This document shows positions 7,576 to 15,291 of a stretch of 17,366 nt of DNA, one piece after another. A program made the position numbers and the translations under genes. Position 1 is the first letter of the stretch, and every line of letters begins with the position of its first letter. The stretch is from an uncultured Victivallales bacterium (GTDB taxonomy: Bacteria > Verrucomicrobiota > Lentisphaeria > Oligosphaerales > JAFGRS01), in assembly GCA_903834675.1 (NCBI GenBank), contig CAILKC010000174.1, positions 1-17,366 on the forward strand. The letters run 5' to 3'. Below the pieces are notes generated by a model. The model searched no databases, was not told where the DNA came from, and saw only the letters and a program-made list of their open reading frames with translations.

Positions 7576-10572
7576 TCACCACTTGATCAGAAGGTCGAGC
7601 TTGACGTCGTTTTCGGGCCGTTTTCTGAGGACGAAATCCCAGATTGGAAGGTCTGTGGGTTCCTTGACAGATTGGCAGATGGCTGCGGTGAAGTCCAGCC
7701 ACGCGGTCTGCGCGAGAGCGACGTCGGAGTTGCCGAAGGGCTGAACGGCCGAGAGGATGATCTTCCCTTTGCCGTAAGGTCTCTCAATGATGGCCGGGCT
7801 ATCATCGTCAGCATAGGTTGCCAGGATTTTGGCGTCGGCTGGAAGCTGCCCGAAACTGAAAGCCTGGAACTTGCCGTCGTCGGGGCCGGGGAGGTTGGTA
7901 ATCTTGAAGATGGGGAGGTCCTTCCCGAGGTACCTGAGGGTTGGTTTCTGGATAGTTCTTGGGGTAAGCTCGGCGCCGAAGAGGGCGGCTCTCTCGGGGA
8001 CGGCGCTGCCGTCGAGATTGAACCTGAAGAGTTCGGGGTCGAAGGAAACGATGGTCCCGCCGCCCTTTAGGAAGTCGACCATTTTGGCGGTGGTTTCCGG
8101 GTCGGTGAACTTCATGCGTGGGATATGGACGACCCTGTAGTCGGCGAGGCGATGCACTCCCATGGCGAGGCCGGTAGGGCTGATGAAACGGAACCAGGCT
8201 TTGTTCTGCTCGCCAAGGAGCGTGTAGAGTGAATAGGCCGGGTGGAGCACATTGTCCCCGAGACCCCAGCGGTCATAGTCAGAATGCAGGATGGCAGTGG
8301 AGGTCTTATTGGGGACCACAATCTTCCTGAGGGTCTTGAGCTGTTTGTTGATGGCGAGGACCTCGAGGTTGCCATCCCACATATTCATGAGCGTATCCGG
8401 GTCTTCGACGTACCAGTACAGCATCTGGGCGCCGACCTTGATGCACTGCGAGGCCCACTCGCGGATCTCGGCCGGTTCCGGTCTGCCACCGTGGTAGATG
8501 AAGTTCTGTGGTGTGACGCAGAGCTTCGACTGGCAGGCGAGGTCGCCGAGCATCTTGGCGCTGAAGCCGGGGTGGAAAAGGGCGCGGCTCCGTCCGTAGT
8601 TCCCTGCCGTACTGGTCGGATACGGGTCGCAACTGATCCAGTCCGAGTATGGCGTGAGAAGCGCGACATCGGTCGGGCAGACCCCGGAAACCGTGTTCCG
8701 GTCCATGCTCTTGAAATCGACGCCCGGGAAGACCTCCTTGACTTTGGCGTGAACCTCCCGGCAGAAACGCGAGAAGTTCCCGTTCCACCATCTCCAGAAG
8801 GCAATTCGCTCAAATTCCAGGTTGGGCGTGGGCTCGCCGAATGGGTCATAGAGCCCGAACTTGCCGAAACCGGTAGTGGCTCTGATGTCGGCCTCGGCAT
8901 CGTTAAGGGCGGCGGCGAGACTGCTGTTCCTGGTACGACTGAAGATGTTCCCGACAGCGTTGGTGGGTTCGTCGATACCGAAGACCAGTCCGACGGTGTC
9001 GAGGTAGTCTTTGTAGTAGTACTTGGTCGCGAGGTCGGCGAGCCCCTTGACGACGTACTCGCGGTAGGCGTCACAGGCGGGGTCGACTTCAGTTTCGCCG
9101 TGGTAGTACTTCGCACCGTGCTGGATGGCTCCCCGGCTGACGGCGCTGTTGAAAAGGACGTAGGGGAATCGTGTGCCGAACGTCTGCTTGTACTCGCGCA
9201 TCTTGTCCCAGCCGCCAAAGATCGAGCTGTTGGCCCAGGGCAGAGGCGGCCCCATCATGCCCGCTTCGCCGCGGGCATGGAGAAGTGTCGTCTGCCATTC
9301 CTGCTCTTCCTCCTTGGAATAGAGTTTACGGATCTTCTCCGGAAACGTGCTGATGAAAGCCGCGCCCCAGGTTCCGGTCCGGTAGTTTCCCGGCTCATTG
9401 CCGAGCAGCGCTTCAAACTGCGGGTTAGGACGGCTGATGAGATAGGAAGCGCGGTCGATCCGTCGAGTCCTTTCTACCTTGCCACTCTGGAAATCGAGGC
9501 AGGCGTACTTGTCGACCGCGTGGAAACTTCCATCAAAGGCGTTCCATTGGCTGTTCTCGCCGCCGGCCTTGTTCTCTCGTCCGGCATTGAGCCCGATGGG
9601 GTTCTGAGGGATCCCGTCGAAGCCGAGGGTTTTCCAGGGGATACTGAAGGCTGCCTGCCAGGAATCCGCGTCACGGAAGTTCCTGACGGTCCACGCTCCG
9701 TTCCATTCGCCGAAAACCTTCCATGGGTTTCCCGGCATGTCCTGCCTGACTTCGGCGTCGAAGCGGCTGCCGTTGGGGTTGGTGGCAAATTGCCAGGCCA
9801 GGTTTCTGACCGGCGCCGAGAGGAACAGCTCAAGGCAGTCGTCAGAGAAGATGCCGGCGTCGATTTTCAGGTCACTGACTTTGGCACACAGCGTATTCGG
9901 GTCGGTGAGTCTGGCGATGTAGCCGACATACAGGTTGTTGTCGTCATAGGTGAGCTTGAGGTCAGTCTGTTCGCCCGCGACGTCAGCAGTAACGCAGACG
10001 TAGAACCCTTCGAGGTCAGCGACGCCGGCCCATTGAGCTGGGGGAATCTCAGTGGAGAAACCCTCTGGTGCCTTGGCGATGGCGACCGTATCAGCGACGA
10101 ACGTGACGGTGACCGACTTGAAGGCCATTTCGTAGGAGTTGGCCCTGGCTGAGATGGCACTTTGCATGACGGCAGTTCCTGGCGGGACCGTGATCAGGGC
10201 TTCCGCTGTGGTCCATTCCGTGGAGGTCGGGAAGTTGACGGTTTTCATGCCGTTGCCACCGTTGGGACCGCCCTCCTTGTTGAAGCTCGCGGACATCTGC
10301 GGATTGGCGGCGGGGGTGGTCTTGTATGTCAGGGCGTACTTGATGGCTCTGGCCGAGGCGGGGAGGTTCACATAGAAGTAGCCGCAGATGCCTTCCAGCT
10401 CGGGCGTCTTCTTGATCAGGTACCCGTCGGCATTCTTGACCAGATTGGCCGCCACCGTGCTTGGAAATGGGCTCGCAACGTGCTTGTTGCTGAAGTCGAA
10501 CGTGAGGGCTTCGCCAGCAGCGGTCATGCACAGTGGAAGGATCAGGGCGAGGGCGAGGAGGAGTCTTGGCAT
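7576..10572 (-). CDS. Secreted protein with CBM9-like domain and glycosidase-like barrel
   Basis: Encodes 998 residues. The start at 10572 is chosen because a clear signal peptide begins there (MPRLLLALALILPLC, cleavage near residue 20-22) with a GAAAGG about ten bases upstream. The frame stays open for 211 further codons upstream, but that sequence is Arg/Ser/Pro-rich and unconvincing. Residues about 22-165 look like a jelly-roll carbohydrate-binding region. About 175-362 resemble a CBM9-like domain: LTYDDNNLYVGY, DDCLELFLS, SWQAAFSIPWKTLGF. About 375-750 look like a TIM-barrel glycosidase, with FGIDEP (Glu535, possible acid/base), DWISCDPYPTS and MLYWYVEDP. About 755-970 resemble the glutamine-amidotransferase-like middle/trimerisation domain of GH42-type beta-galactosidases (FLKGGGTIVSFDPEL, ERPYGKGKIILSAVQPFGNSD). 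The exact glycosidase family is uncertain. It may act on the same glycan as the neighbouring GH2 enzyme and esterase. Confidence 0.85.
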   Translation of the reverse strand: MPRLLLALALILPLCMTAAGEALTFDFSNKHVASPFPSTVAANLVKNADGYLIKKTPELEGICGYFYVNLPASARAIKYALTYKTTPAANPQMSASFNKEGGPNGGNGMKTVNFPTSTEWTTAEALITVPPGTAVMQSAISARANSYEMAFKSVTVTFVADTVAIAKAPEGFSTEIPPAQWAGVADLEGFYVCVTADVAGEQTDLKLTYDDNNLYVGYIARLTDPNTLCAKVSDLKIDAGIFSDDCLELFLSAPVRNLAWQFATNPNGSRFDAEVRQDMPGNPWKVFGEWNGAWTVRNFRDADSWQAAFSIPWKTLGFDGIPQNPIGLNAGRENKAGGENSQWNAFDGSFHAVDKYACLDFQSGKVERTRRIDRASYLISRPNPQFEALLGNEPGNYRTGTWGAAFISTFPEKIRKLYSKEEEQEWQTTLLHARGEAGMMGPPLPWANSSIFGGWDKMREYKQTFGTRFPYVLFNSAVSRGAIQHGAKYYHGETEVDPACDAYREYVVKGLADLATKYYYKDYLDTVGLVFGIDEPTNAVGNIFSRTRNSSLAAALNDAEADIRATTGFGKFGLYDPFGEPTPNLEFERIAFWRWWNGNFSRFCREVHAKVKEVFPGVDFKSMDRNTVSGVCPTDVALLTPYSDWISCDPYPTSTAGNYGRSRALFHPGFSAKMLGDLACQSKLCVTPQNFIYHGGRPEPAEIREWASQCIKVGAQMLYWYVEDPDTLMNMWDGNLEVLAINKQLKTLRKIVVPNKTSTAILHSDYDRWGLGDNVLHPAYSLYTLLGEQNKAWFRFISPTGLAMGVHRLADYRVVHIPRMKFTDPETTAKMVDFLKGGGTIVSFDPELFRFNLDGSAVPERAALFGAELTPRTIQKPTLRYLGKDLPIFKITNLPGPDDGKFQAFSFGQLPADAKILATYADDDSPAIIERPYGKGKIILSAVQPFGNSDVALAQTAWLDFTAAICQSVKEPTDLPIWDFVLRKRPENDVKLDLLIKW

Positions 10573-10670
10573 GTGAGGGACCTTTCGACGGTTCCGGTCG
10601 TATCCCGACACGACCCGCTTCCGTAGTGTCTTCAGGTTCCGGGATCCAACCAAGTGTCTTGTCCGGCTGT

Positions 10671-10696
10671 AGGTTGACACCTGCGTAATGTAACCT
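10671..10696. promoter_or_regulatory. Possible operator dyad upstream of the CBM9-like gene
   Basis: AGGTTGACA (10671-10679) and TGTAACCT (10689-10696) are inverted copies apart from one extra base, separated by nine bases. The dyad lies about 100 bases upstream of the start at 10572 in the divergent region. A regulator-binding site is plausible; the evidence is symmetry and position only. Confidence 0.25.
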
Positions 10697-10922
10697 GCAC
10701 CGGTGCCGCCGCCGCCGCGGCGCTCTGGGCGGCCTTTCCCGGCCAGTGCCTCGCAGCTGGAGTCGGAGCCAGGTTGAGCTTCTGAATGCAGACGACAGGA
10801 ATGGGCAGAGGGCGAGGCCCCATGGGCCCGGCACACTCCGAGCACGCTGTCGCTGCTCGGGAGCCGAATCCCACGCCCTTTCTGTTGGCGGGAACCCGAG
10901 CGCTTGCCGTCCAGGCCTCGGC

Positions 10923-10945
10923 TTGACAGCCCCAGGCTATGGTCA
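10923..10945 (+). promoter_or_regulatory. Weak candidate promoter
   Basis: TTGACA at 10923-10928 matches the -35 consensus. After 15-17 bases comes ATAAC, a poor -10. It points toward the NifX-like gene, about 200 bases downstream. In GC-rich DNA such a match can be chance. Confidence 0.2.
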
Positions 10946-11145
10946 TAACAGAGACGGAACGGGACCCGTGGGCACGGGAGCCGGGCAGGGGCGAGGTCCG
11001 TGCGGTTGCGGCCAACGGCACGGTGCCCCGGGGCGCTGGGTCGCTCGCGCGAGGCGGACGGCAAGGGCTGGCCCAGGGGGGGCCCCGCGCCCAGCCAGCC
11101 CCAGGAGGCGCCGGGTAGCGGCACCGCCAAGGGGGAACGGCAAAC

Positions 11146-11523
11146 ATGAAGATCGCCATTCCCGTCGCCGCAGATCAGGGCCTCGAAAGCCCCGTGTACG
11201 GACACTTCGGCTCCGCACCTGTCTTCGTGCTTGTGGACTCAGAAACGATGGCCGTCGCAGCGCTGGGCAATAGGGACCGTGCCCACGTCCACGGGGCGTG
11301 CAACCCGATGAGGGCGCTGGCAGACTCAAGCCCGGACGCGGTCATTGTCGGAGGCATTGGCGCTGGTGCTTTGCAGGGGTTGCGGGCGGCCGGTATCAAG
11401 GTGTACTCTGCTCCCGGAGGCACGGTCGCTGAGGCCGTGCGTCAGCTCAAGACCGGCCAACTGACCGAGATGGATGAGCGCGCCGCCTGCGCCGGCCACT
11501 CTGGTGGACATGCGTGTCACTGA
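11146..11523 (+). CDS. NifB/NifX-family (dinitrogenase Fe-Mo cofactor biosynthesis type) protein
   Basis: Encodes 125 residues, the usual size for stand-alone members of this family. The fold signature is complete: MKIAIPV at the N-terminus, GLES..YGHFG.AP (12-25), a HVHGAC motif (47-52), VIVGGIGAGAL (67-76) and GIKVYSAPGGTVAEAV (83-98). The C-terminal tail CAGHSGGHACH (Cys115, His118, His122, Cys124, His125) is typical of the subgroup thought to bind an iron-sulfur or metal cluster. GGGGGAA at 11131-11137 is the ribosome binding site, eight bases before the ATG. Family members bind metallo-clusters, and many stand-alone copies occur in organisms without nitrogenase, often near ParA/MRP-type ATPases. 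No such partner or nif gene is visible here, so the cellular role is open. The product is cytoplasmic. Confidence 0.9.
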   Translation: MKIAIPVAADQGLESPVYGHFGSAPVFVLVDSETMAVAALGNRDRAHVHGACNPMRALADSSPDAVIVGGIGAGALQGLRAAGIKVYSAPGGTVAEAVRQLKTGQLTEMDERAACAGHSGGHACH

Positions 11524-12060
11524 GACGGCATGGCCCCGACGGCCCCCTCGACCGCGCTTGTGATCAGGAGTTGCCAGAGCGAGGAAAGCGAGGGCATGGA
11601 CATGGCGACGAAGAGGATACACATAGGAGGCTCTTGCCGAACCCCGCGTCTGGCCCTGGAGCCCGCGATCTGCCAGTGCGTACACGCAGACAGGTGCCAT
11701 CGCCCGTTCCGGGCGGGTTCGCGGTACCCGCCGTCTGCAAGACCCCCATGTACGGCGGAAGCCCCGGCAGTGCCGGTGCGGACCGCCGACTCCAGGCGAG
11801 AGGCTGGTGAGCCGAGGGTTCTGCAAGAGCCTCATAGTAGTGAGCGCTCATGGTCAACCGCGCCCCTGCAGCGGCGATAAGGCACCCGCGGGGAGAACCG
11901 GGCGGGGGCGAGCGCTGGGCCGCGGGCATGCTCCCGCGCTGGGCCGGAAAGTGCGGTGCTGGGCATGGAATGCGGGGAAACGCGCGGTATGGTTGGGGTC
12001 GGCTGGCGCCCCGTCGGTCGCGGCTGGAGAACGTGAGGCGCGACGCCCGGAGGAACGTGC
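11524..12060 (+). other. Intergenic region with several perfect hairpins; possible structured RNA
   Basis: About 540 bases between the NifX-like gene and the chaperone operon. No coding sequence is convincing: short frames lack domains and good starts. Perfect hairpins occur close together. They are TGCGT/ACGCA (about 11676-11687), CGCCCG-TTC-CGGGCG (11701-11715), CCGCCGT/ACGGCGG with a 17-base loop (about 11728-11758), and CCGGCA/TGCCGG (11764-11776). The segment CCTCATAGTAGTGAGCGCTC (about 11831-11850) resembles, from memory, leader sequence before reverse-transcriptase genes of bacterial group II introns, but no reverse transcriptase or clear domain V follows. An 11-base direct repeat GCGCTGGGCCG lies at 11912-11922 and 11937-11947. 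The operon promoter should also be in this region; none stands out. Confidence 0.4.
12049..12053 (+). promoter_or_regulatory. Ribosome binding site for the GTG start of the solenoid gene
   Basis: GGAGG lies seven bases before GTG 12061, an optimal spacing. It supports this GTG over the in-frame ATG at 12082, which has no such site. Confidence 0.75.
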
Positions 12061-14979
12061 GTGTCGACCGCGTCAAATATGCCCAGCGCCTCGGCAGAGG
12101 GCTCCGTCGAGGCGCGCGGTGCCGAGATCGAGCAGCTCTTGGCGCGCGGCAAGGTTCGCCGTGCGGTGGACCTCGCCAAGGATTTGCACAAGTCCCGCGG
12201 CAGTCCCGAGTCCGAGGCGCTGCTGGTGCGCGCCTACCGGACCCGCGTCGAGGAGATGCTGCGCCAGGGCTTGACGAAGGACGCGCAGGCCCTCCTCGCC
12301 CTGGTGCGCGAACGCTATCCGGCCAGCTTCTCCGCCTGTACCGACGTCCAGGAGCGCCTGGCGTTGCGCTCTGGGAAGGGGCTGGACGGGCTGGCGCGCC
12401 TGTCTGCCGCCGATCTCACCGACGAGGAGCGCGAACGCCTCGAGAGCCTCGTCCGGCGCAGCGTCGCCGACCCGCGCCAGGTAGCGGACTTCCCGGCCTT
12501 GCCGGCGACGCATCCGCTGCGGCTCGAAGCGGCGGCCATTGTCCGCGCCCTCTCGGCCGCGACCTCGCGAGCGGTGACGGAGGCCGAGCTGGCGCTGCCC
12601 GAAGTATCGCGGCACAGCCCTTTCGCCTCGTGGAAGCTCTTCGTCCGGGCCGTGGCACGCTTCTACCAGCGGCAGGACGAGGAATGCCGCAAGTGCCTGG
12701 CGGCCCTGGCCTCCGATGCGATCCCGGCGCGTCTGGCGCCGCTGCTGCATGGTCTCCTTGACGGCAAGAAACCGCCCGCGCCAGCCGGGCAGATGGCGCT
12801 GGCCGCGGCCATTGCCGGCGATACGCCGCGGCTGCGCCAGACGCTCGCAGATCTCGATCGGGCCTTCCGCTCCGGTCGCACCAAGGCCGTCCTCGCGGCC
12901 ATCGCCACGGCGGTGCAGGAGTGCCGACGGCAGCGGCCGGAGCTGCTCGACCGGCTGCGCCAGCACATCTCGGCCTCGGCCTTGGCCGTCGGGATCGAGG
13001 CCGAACCGGTGCGGCGGGCCTTGGGCGCGAGTTCGATCAAGGACGCCTATTTCTGGCGTCTCTTTGCGCGCGTTTGTGAGAAACAGGCCGAGAACCAGGA
13101 CGTCGCCGCGCTTTTCAACGCCTGCGCGGCCTGGGAGGAGTTCCGCCGTCACGCGGTGCACCAAGGCTGGTTTGCGCCGGGCGGGCCGGAAGAGGCGGCG
13201 GTGTACCTGCACCTGATCGATATCCTTGCGACTCTGCCCTGGGAGGACTTCGCTGAGGGGCGCGGGGACTTCGTCTACTCGTTCCGCCGCCAGGGCGGCA
13301 TGGCTACGTACTACCGCGCCGAGACCGAACAGCCAGCCGCGGTCATGGCCTGCGCGCCGCCCGCGCCCCCGGAGACCTACTTCCTCTATCCCGAGCTGCT
13401 CTTCGAGCGGGCTTGCCGGGCGACCCCGACGCCGGACCTTTTCCGGCGCTGGCTGGACTGGACCCAGGACCACGAGCTGGGGCCACGCGCCGCGGACGAG
13501 GTAGCGACCGCCTGGCACGCGGCCTGTCCCGCCGAGCCGCGACCCCTCCTGGTCCTGGCAGAGAACGCCGAGGCGCGCAACGCCCTCGGCAAAGCGCTGA
13601 AGTTCCTGAAGGCCGCCGAGGCCTTGGACGGGATGAACGTCGAGGTCCGCCGGGCGCGCCCGCGACTGCTGCTGGCCACGGCTTTGCGTCACCTGCGCAA
13701 GCGGCAGCAGCACCTGGTGGGTAAGGACGTCGCGGAACTGGCCGCGCTGCCCCAGATGGGCGAGGGTGACCGGCCCGTGCTGACCGAAGCCGTGCGCTGG
13801 GTCGCGGGGGCCATGGCGGCGCCTCCCGCCGACGCCGATTGGGCGATGCAGGGGCTGGTGGCTGCCGCGGGTGACCGACAGACCGCCATCTACGCAGCAC
13901 ACCTGATCGCCTATGAGGGCGAGGCCCACGCCCTGGTCAGCGCTCTCCTGGCCCGTCTGCAGCGACCGGATCTGGAGTCCGTCGCCTTCCTGCGCGCCGC
14001 GGCTCGCGTGCGGACCCTGTGGGCGGAGATGCACCTGGGCTTCAGCATGCCCAACGCCTGGGTGGCGGCCCTGCCGGCTGCGGTTCAGCATGCCGATGCG
14101 AACCTGACCGAGACGCAGTTGCGCAGCCTGGCGGCGTTCATGGTGAGTTGCCGCAGTGCCGACACTGGCGCCGCCAGCTCGGTGGCGATGGCCCCCCTGG
14201 CGTACCACCTGGCGGGTCTCGGCCTGCGGCGGCCCGACGCCGACCACGCCCAGTTCCTGCTCCTGCGTGGCCAGAGTCTGCTGATCGAGGACGCCAGGGC
14301 GCCGGAACGGGGCCTTGATTGCCTGCGGGCCGCCCGTGTCCTGGCGGCGCGCCGCCGGGATATGGCCCTGGTCGAGGCGGCGTGGGACACGGAGCGGCGC
14401 TACCGCTATCTGGTCAGCGCGCCGTACGACTCGTGGGACGACGCGAGCGACCATCTGAACTTGCTGAGCACCGAGGAGATCCAGCGTGTGCTCACCGCCG
14501 AGCGCAACGACCAGGTGTTTCCGCTGCCCCAGCCCCAGCGGCACGCCGCCGCCGCGAAACCCCGCGGCCGGCTGCCGCGCGCGACCGCGGCGGACCGGCA
14601 ACAGGGCTTCCTGCCTGGCCTCGGCTTCCCCGATCTCGCCGCGGGTGACCTTGCCGAAGTGGACGCCGACGACGAGGCGGCGGCATGGGCGGACGATCAG
14701 CCCCTGTCGTTCCTTGACGACGACGATTTCGACGACGGTCCCGACGACGATGGCGATCTCCAAGGTCTGGCCGATGCCCTGCCGCCGGAGATGGCAGAGA
14801 TCATGGAGAAACTGATCGCCAAGTACGGCGAGAAGGCATTCCAGATGCTCATGACGCCTGATGCGCTCGCCCGCAAGGAGCCGAAGTTGTTCCAGGAACT
14901 CCTCCAGATCGTAGAGGAGAACGACCTCGGCCCGGGCGGCTTCCTGCCGCCAGAGCCCCGGCGCCGCAGGAGGAAGTGA
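12061..14979 (+). CDS. Large alpha-helical repeat (solenoid) protein, first gene of a chaperone operon
   Basis: Encodes 972 residues from a GTG start with GGAGG seven bases upstream. No signal peptide or membrane segment, so cytoplasmic. Nearly the whole protein is predicted helix, rich in Ala, Leu, Arg and Glu, in a pattern like TPR or other alpha-solenoid repeats (for example EIEQLLARGKVRRAVDLAKD at 22-41), though I cannot assign single repeats with confidence. Near the C-terminus a linker carries a strongly acidic stretch (about 878-900, DDDDFDDGPDDDGD). It is followed by a separate helical segment (about 908-960, MAEIMEKLIAKYGEKAFQML) and a basic end, RRRRRK. The next gene starts five bases after its stop codon and is followed by GrpE-like and Hsp70 genes, so it probably works with that chaperone system as scaffold, client adaptor or target. 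No catalytic motif was seen. Function unknown. Confidence 0.85.
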   Translation: MSTASNMPSASAEGSVEARGAEIEQLLARGKVRRAVDLAKDLHKSRGSPESEALLVRAYRTRVEEMLRQGLTKDAQALLALVRERYPASFSACTDVQERLALRSGKGLDGLARLSAADLTDEERERLESLVRRSVADPRQVADFPALPATHPLRLEAAAIVRALSAATSRAVTEAELALPEVSRHSPFASWKLFVRAVARFYQRQDEECRKCLAALASDAIPARLAPLLHGLLDGKKPPAPAGQMALAAAIAGDTPRLRQTLADLDRAFRSGRTKAVLAAIATAVQECRRQRPELLDRLRQHISASALAVGIEAEPVRRALGASSIKDAYFWRLFARVCEKQAENQDVAALFNACAAWEEFRRHAVHQGWFAPGGPEEAAVYLHLIDILATLPWEDFAEGRGDFVYSFRRQGGMATYYRAETEQPAAVMACAPPAPPETYFLYPELLFERACRATPTPDLFRRWLDWTQDHELGPRAADEVATAWHAACPAEPRPLLVLAENAEARNALGKALKFLKAAEALDGMNVEVRRARPRLLLATALRHLRKRQQHLVGKDVAELAALPQMGEGDRPVLTEAVRWVAGAMAAPPADADWAMQGLVAAAGDRQTAIYAAHLIAYEGEAHALVSALLARLQRPDLESVAFLRAAARVRTLWAEMHLGFSMPNAWVAALPAAVQHADANLTETQLRSLAAFMVSCRSADTGAASSVAMAPLAYHLAGLGLRRPDADHAQFLLLRGQSLLIEDARAPERGLDCLRAARVLAARRRDMALVEAAWDTERRYRYLVSAPYDSWDDASDHLNLLSTEEIQRVLTAERNDQVFPLPQPQRHAAAAKPRGRLPRATAADRQQGFLPGLGFPDLAAGDLAEVDADDEAAAWADDQPLSFLDDDDFDDGPDDDGDLQGLADALPPEMAEIMEKLIAKYGEKAFQMLMTPDALARKEPKLFQELLQIVEENDLGPGGFLPPEPRRRRRK

Positions 14980-14983
14980 AGCC

Positions 14984-15289
14984 ATGGAGAAGCACCCGCC
15001 GAAAGTGGACCCGTGGTTGGTGCTGGGTATCGGCCTGGACGCCGGGGACGCGCAGATCCGGGCCGCGTACCTGGCCGGGGTCAAGCGCCACCCGCCGGAT
15101 CGGGATCCCGACGCATTCGAGCGTGTTCGTGACGCCTACGAGTCCATTCGCGAGCCCAGTCGGCGCATCTCGCTGATGCTCCTGCAAGTCGATCCGACGG
15201 CCCCCTTCGTCTCCCTGCTCGACGGGGAGCCGCCGCCGCGCCGGTTTGCCGGGATGCAGGCTTGGCTCGACGCCCTGAAGGAGGCCTGA
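14984..15289 (+). CDS. Small J-domain-like co-chaperone with altered HPD motif
   Basis: Encodes 101 residues. Residues about 8-56 match a short J domain: DPWLVLGIGLDAGDAQIRAAY (helix I and start of II, with the DP..LG opening), helix II to VKR, the loop HPPDRDP (36-42), and helix III FERVRDAYESI. The invariant His-Pro-Asp of J proteins is here His36-Pro37-Pro38-Asp39, with an extra proline. J domains activate the ATPase of Hsp70 through this loop. The tail (57-101) is short and lacks the Gly/Phe, zinc and substrate-binding regions of DnaJ, so this is a minimal J protein. The ribosome binding site (AGGAGGAAG) lies inside the 3' end of the preceding gene, and the next gene begins two bases after its stop codon. 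This implies translational coupling and a dedicated partner for the Hsp70 downstream. Confidence 0.85.
   Translation: MEKHPPKVDPWLVLGIGLDAGDAQIRAAYLAGVKRHPPDRDPDAFERVRDAYESIREPSRRISLMLLQVDPTAPFVSLLDGEPPPRRFAGMQAWLDALKEA
15278..15284 (+). promoter_or_regulatory. Ribosome binding site deciding the GrpE-like start
   Basis: AAGGAGG, inside the end of the J-like gene, lies seven bases before GTG 15292. A TTG at 15262 in the same frame lies upstream of this site, so GTG 15292 is the supported start. Confidence 0.75.
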
Positions 15290-15291
15290 CC

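Larger units (their letters stand above)
10573..11145. other. Divergent intergenic region
   Basis: About 570 bases separate the minus-strand CBM9-like gene from the plus-strand NifX-like gene, so promoters for both should lie here. No gene is supported: open frames on both strands give Arg/Pro/Gly-rich translations without domains. A dyad lies at 10671-10696, and a TTGACA at 10923-10928 may be a -35 element for the plus-strand gene. The right half (10960-11145) is very GC-rich with long G runs. Nothing recognisable as an RNA gene was seen. Confidence 0.5.

Noticed and set aside
8242..10152. 636-codon open frame on the plus strand
   Set aside because: It is antisense to the CBM9-like gene, which has a signal peptide and recognisable domains. 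The plus-strand translation shows no domain and reads as a Val/Gly/Glu-rich mirror of the real gene.
10573..11205. Upstream extension of the CBM9-like frame by 211 codons, overlapping the NifX-like start
   Set aside because: The signal peptide begins at 10572, and the extension is Arg/Ser/Pro-rich and lacks homology that I can recognise.
12073..15084. 1003-codon open frame on the minus strand
   Set aside because: Antisense to the solenoid and J-like genes. In GC-rich DNA the opposite strand often lacks stops; the translation is Arg/Gly/Gln-rich without domains, while the plus strand has well-spaced ribosome binding sites.
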